Assembly: GCA_028095005.1 (NCBI GenBank)
Contig: CM051462.1
Location: forward strand, 124,858,752-124,922,751
DNA: 64,000 nucleotides
Direction of reading: 5' to 3'
Source: Rhynchospora pubera
Taxonomy: Eukaryota > Streptophyta > Magnoliopsida > Poales > Cyperaceae
Shown: positions 59,032-64,000 of the stretch, piece by piece
Layout: every line of letters begins with the position of its first letter
Position numbering within the stretch: the stretch's first letter is position 1
The notes under the pieces: generated by a model
Databases searched by the model: none
Seen by the model: only the letters and a program-made list of their open reading frames with translations
What the model was told of the DNA's origin: nothing
Translations under genes and position numbers: made by a program

Positions 59032-62000
59032 ATGGATGGCGAGTCTATTGCAACGACATCAGAAGGTGCCAGTACAGAGGCTGATACAGCTACAATTGAA
59101 ATAAAAATCAAAACACTGGATTCTCAGACATACACATTGCGTGTAAATAAGTGTGTAAGTGTTTGTCTTTTTCTTTACAGTTAGCACTTTGTACTATTTT
59201 AAGCTGGATATCTCAAAGCCATATACTAGAGTCAATGCAATACAATATGCTCATTATTTTTCTTTGATATTTTTTCTACTCTAGGTTCCAGTTCCTCAAC
59301 TGAAGGAACAAATCGCTGATGTCACAGGGATAGAATCCAGGCAGCAGCGATTGATCTGCCGAGGGCAAGTTCTGAGAGATAGCGAGCTCCTTTCTCATTA
59401 TCGTATCCTTCTGGCCTTCTATTTGGCTCACTAACTTTCATCATTTTAAGAAATATAGATACCAAGAAATAAGGAAAATAATTTATCATTCAAAATATGA
59501 TTTTGGCGACTCTGGTCTGGTTGGGTGTCTGTTCTAGCCAACCCTAACTTGTTTGCGACAAAAAGTTCTGTTTAGTTTTGTTTGTCAATCAACATATTAT
59601 GTTCTTCGTGTGGTTTTGATTCATTTCTACAGAGAAAAATCAAACGGCTCCTCACAATTTTTATTGATTCAATCTCCTTGTGGTTTTGATACATTTGAAG
59701 CTGGATCCTGGTCAAATTATAAATGATTGATAAATTATCTTAGTACAACTCTTATTTTTTCTAATTCTAGTGGCTCCTCACAATCACTTTTTATGGTGTA
59801 CCATGCATTCCCACTGTACTCACCTTGATCCAAAACACAATAGATGTCGAAGATGGTCATACATTGCATCTAGTTGTGAGGCAACCTCCTGAGAGTGCAT
59901 CAAACAATCCAGGTATGTTAAGTTTTTTCGTTATTGTTGTTAAAGAAGGCAATTTCATCTTTACCATGAAACCATCAATTATCAAACTTACTTGTAATAA
60001 AGAAATTTTTTTTGAGATGTAAAAGAAAATTGTTAAAAGTAGAAACCAAATTTGAATTTGAAAAAAAGAAGTTCCCGCATTCACGATAACAGCCCTGAGG
60101 CTAAATAACGCTGTTATCTTTAAAGCGGCACTCAATTAAACTGTTGATAGGACTATTTGGTGATCAAGTTTTTATAGTGCATATGCGGTTGCGGATGTAT
60201 ATATGATAGGATATGCAGTCTGTATGTTCTGAAACATGTTTCAAAATTTTGAAATTTAACTGAGAAAAATGAGAAAATGAGAAAAATGAGTGGACTGATT
60301 TTGTAATGTTTAAAGAATTTAGATGATGTATATTTTTCCATTTTTTCTATTTTTTTGTTTACCCTGGTACTCTCGATTTTATAGGAGCATAAATAATGTT
60401 ATTATTTTGGAAAGCAACACAATATATTCTTACATTTTCAATTAGCTAGATTCATTTTTAAGTAATTTTCCATTCTGTATATTCAGAAACTGTCAATACT
60501 TCATCAGATTCTCTGAATAATCAAGGTAATCCGGTCACAGAAAGTATTGTTTTGGAGGCAATTAATATACAACATAGAAGCCGTGGGTTCCCCAACATTG
60601 GTCAGGTGAAAGTCTCTTTTTAAACATATTTTGGACTAGTTGCATAAAAGATTATGAATTATCAGTATGCTTCTCCATCCTCCTTGTGAACTTGTAAAAT
60701 ATTGTCTTGAGCAGATTGTATCAAGCATCATCAATTCCCTTGGATCTTCTGCTGGGGCAAGCTTGGGTACAGAGGCTGTGGTATATTTGAAGCAACACAT
60801 ATTATATTTAACTTTTTTATACATATAATTCTTCAACTTTTTTTGCTAGTACTAAGAGTCAGATATCTGCAATGCATTGTCCCAGAATTGTTGCGAGAAA
60901 GTAAAAAATACTAGCTCCTAGAGGACCATTTTTTTTAAACCTTGTTTATGCATTCATGGCCTTTGCATATTTGTGTTGTCTTTGAGGTAATATATGGCTT
61001 ATTTGTTTTTGGGTCTAAGAAGTCAACTTTGCAAGCATGCACATACCTAACGGGTGAATCTCCTTTTTGATACTATATGTTTGTTAATTAATTTTAAAAA
61101 TATAACCGCACGGTCTATGGTCAATTGCCAGGCTGGAGCAGAAAACAGTGAATCTCGGCCTTCAGAATCTGCTGAACCTCATCTGAACCCCAGATCTTTT
61201 ACTGTTGAGATTGGTTCAATGCGGGTCCCATCTCAGCCGCAATCCGACGCTCCAACTGGTTCTGTGAATCCTAGTGTGAGCTCTATTTTATCTCTGTATC
61301 AAAAACACTCACAAACTTGAATTTCCAGGGCCAGAGCTAATCTAATGTTCCTTTTTCTCAATCTACTTTGTAGTCAATTCCTGATTCCTTGGCAACTATA
61401 TCTCAGTACTTGGAGTTCATGAGTGAGGAATTCAGAAGGGCAGGCTTTTTTGGTTCGATTGGTAAGACTTGCAATTCACAAGTGCTCTACTAAATGATTT
61501 GCCTATTGGGTCGGTTCCAAGTATTACTAAGTTGTTACGGTAGAACCATTTGGTACCAGACAGTTAAGCCTATTTTTCCTTTACTGCTTTTCAGTTGAAA
61601 CTTTGATGTTACCAAACTAACAGTAGTTCTATATGTATTTTTTTTAATATGAGTTATTTCTGGTTGCTATTGAAACAAATTGTAAATATTGACCTGACCA
61701 TTCTAATTAGCCCGCTTGATTGAAATATAAAGGTGTATTAAGGGTGCAATTTAGGTTTGTCTACCTTTTGAAATATTTACCACGTCAATTTGGAGTTTAC
61801 ATCCCTTGAATTAACTTTGCATTTAGATCAATATTTGAATTTAGATCTGTCTTAGATCACATATGTGAATTTTTTTTTATATATCAATTTTGCTTCAATA
61901 CTATGTACCTTCCAGAAGCATATTAGCATTCATATGTTATATGAAAAGATACCATGGTCCAACGCCTAATTTGAAGATCATTTGCAGATGGATTTACACC

Positions 62001-63945
62001 GATTGGACCCGGATATGGGGCGCAAAGCGTTTCAAACCTAAGCAATGCTCTGGTCTCTACTAGATCGCTAATGACTCAGGCTCAAATCTGTTTATCAGTA
62101 TGCAGTTGCTCCTTTTTTTTTTGTCTTGTTTTACCATTATCAGTAGGTACATGCTAACAGGATAACGTACCGATCAGGTCACTTCATTTCATATGTTATG
62201 TGGCCAAGTTTTTATGTCCTATCCTAAGTTGATCTCTCTCCGCTTAGGTCAGAAATCCATCAACAGTTTTGCCCAGTGTAAAACTGGAACTTTACTGAAA
62301 GTTGCGCCAAACTTTCTCTCTATATATTATGACTATATTCTTTCCTCTCTTAGGGTTATAATGTGTTGCTTGTGTATTTGTATCTTTAGAAAATAATATG
62401 ATATTCTTTGCATTAATCTAGGAACTAGCAGCCCAACTGTCAGAGCATACCGCTGTAACACTGGCACCAGCAAGGGAACAACTTCAAGCCCTTTCAGTGC
62501 GGTCAGGAATCCTTATGCAAAATCTTGGCTCCCTACTTCTTGAGCTTGGCCGCAATGCTATTATGCTACAGACAGGCCCTACACCGGTATGTTAAAAACC
62601 CTCATCTAATTATTAGTTTGCAAGACTTCCCTGCTCAAGAATTTCTGGGTGCCCCTTCTTTTGATGATAGTTCTTTGTAATTAAAATCCTTAACTATAAT
62701 ATAGTAGCTATCCATTTCAGTATAGATGTTTAGAATTGATTCGTTAAGAAATACGCCTCAGGTAGCATACTTTTTTTTTATCCTAGTCTCTTTTGTTATT
62801 TCGTCGTGTATTTGAATTGCTTAGATCAAAGAGTGAGCGTTGAAAAAGAACAAATGATACTGGGATTTTGTATATCTGTATCCTGTAGTGTGGAAGGGAA
62901 AGACTCTTTACCATTTTTTTCATCCTTGAAAGGATTTTTATTTAAATATCTCTCTCATAACTAGATTTTTCGTCGTGGCAACTGCGAAAGATATTTTTAT
63001 TGTTTTCGTATTGCTACATTTATTGTGTTAATTATATTAGTTGCAATTAATTATTGCTACTGCAACTATGATTTTTTATTTTTGTTAATTGATGTTGTTA
63101 AATGTATTTTTTGTTGTGTTGCTTGATATCAATAATTATGCTCTTGGCTATTCTTTCATTTTCTTTATAATACTAGATTCTTATATGACACATTTTATGA
63201 TACATAATTATGCTCTTTTCTGTTCACTATCATTTGCATTAGCTCAATCTACAAAATGATGTTTTAAATAAAAATTCAACTAATTGTTATTCAAATGCTA
63301 GCAAAAGTTTAGCCACAATAAATCCACATACCTCTGACCCATAATTTCCTCATTGAGGATTCATATATTTATAATTTGAAACATTATATAACCTTTGTTG
63401 GTAGCATTCCCTGCATACTTAGTTAATGTTAGCTCTTGGCTCGCATTACCATGACACAACAAAAAGTGTTTCCAGTTGTGATTTGAAGTTCTAATAATCA
63501 GAAATATGTGCTCAAGGACTCATCAACGACTTTGGAATTTGGTGGCAATATGAAAATTCATGCCTCATTTGTAGATAGATTCAAAGCAGATCAAATGAGT
63601 TGTAATGTGCTGACTCTGTTCTAACACTTTTTAATATTTCAGCAAGATGCGTCTGTTAATGCTGGACCAGCTATGTTCATCTCTGGAAATGGACCAAACC
63701 CATTGATGGTTCAGGTTTGCAGAAGAATTAATTTGACAACTTCTTATTTGACATTTGTTAAGAAAAATAAATTATAATCTTCTCATTGTTTCTTTTTCCC
63801 CCCTTCTCCCTGTAGCCTGTTCCGTTCTTCCCGTCGTCTAGTCTGGCAGGGCATACTGGTGATCTCTATTCCAGCCGTGGTGTGCACAGTGATCTTTCTC
63901 GTCCTCTATTTCGACCCAGAAATATTGACATACATATCCGTGCAG
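59032..63945 (+). CDS. BAG6-like ubiquitin-domain protein, first eleven exons (3' end outside window)
   Basis: Exons: 59032-59154, 59285-59402, 59844-59912, 60487-60605, 60715-60780, 61132-61275, 61374-61461, 61988-62097, 62422-62586, 63643-63714, 63816-63945; phases join, 401 codons so far. Residues 21-95 are a ubiquitin-like domain (IEIKIKTLDSQTYTLRV ... QRLICRGQVLRDSELLSHY ... DGHTLHLVVRQP). Next a Ser/Asn-rich linker, a SSIINSLGSS segment, an acidic Ser/Pro stretch and helical YLEFMSEEFRRAG. Mammalian BAG6 (Scythe) is a large proline-rich holdase for tail-anchored and mislocalised proteins; plants have UBL proteins annotated as BAG6-like. C-terminal half is not in the window, so the BAG-type region cannot be checked. 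Confidence 0.9.
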
Positions 63946-64000
63946 GTACATATCTCATTTTGATGTTCATTCAATGTTATCTAAAACTATAATAATATTT

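Noticed and set aside
1..64000. tRNA, rRNA or CRISPR features
   Set aside because: No cloverleaf-like sequence apart from the SINEs, no ribosomal sequence, and no spaced identical repeats of CRISPR type. The palindrome array at 24.2-24.9 kb has irregular spacing and degenerate units.

Overview
The window is nuclear DNA from a flowering plant, probably a eudicot. The genes have many short exons with GT-AG introns in AT-rich DNA, the protein families are plant families, and the intergenic space is packed with plant-type MITEs, Mutator-like elements (MULEs), solo LTRs, SINEs and a decayed LINE. I cannot name the species.

There are five host genes. (1) Minus strand, 403-939: the first three coding exons of a MEMO1-family gene that runs off the left edge. 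(2) Minus strand, 5349-8506: a FAR1-RELATED SEQUENCE (FRS) gene, a domesticated MULE transposase with an FAR1 DNA-binding domain, a transposase core and a SWIM finger. Two short 3' exons extend it to 785 aa beyond its long first exon. (3) Plus strand, 28691-32245: a TPR + PB1 protein of the PHOX/CLMP1 family, two exons, 668 aa. (4) Plus strand, 44483-51807: a complete 21-exon threonyl-tRNA synthetase, 729 aa. Two in-frame ATGs fit an organellar and a cytosolic form. (5) Plus strand, 59032 to the right edge: the first eleven coding exons of a BAG6-like ubiquitin-domain protein. These are housekeeping or regulatory genes with no evident shared pathway.

The rest is a layered record of transposition. 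Segment 8.7-21.4 kb holds a broken LINE tail, many copies of a small MITE family with one shared core, a 920-bp AT-rich MITE, a tandemly triplicated inverted-repeat element, a 1.37-kb MULE with an open frame, and a SINE. Segment 22.4-26.0 kb is a three-level nest: a foldback element split by a solo LTR, itself split by a second solo LTR whose U3 carries 19 short palindromes just upstream of a TATA box. Segment 34.5-38.8 kb is another nest, with a solo LTR of the first family inside. Segment 41.1-44.4 kb is a 3.34-kb MULE with 10-bp target duplications. It carries a glutamate-receptor-like gene fragment and sits directly against the 5' leader of the ThrRS gene. Segment 53.3-58.2 kb is a tandem duplication of the upstream region of the BAG6-like gene. 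Each copy has one insertion the other lacks, so the window supplies its own empty sites.

Coordinates of splice sites and target duplications were read by eye and checked for reading frame. Family names rest on motif recognition, not on searches.
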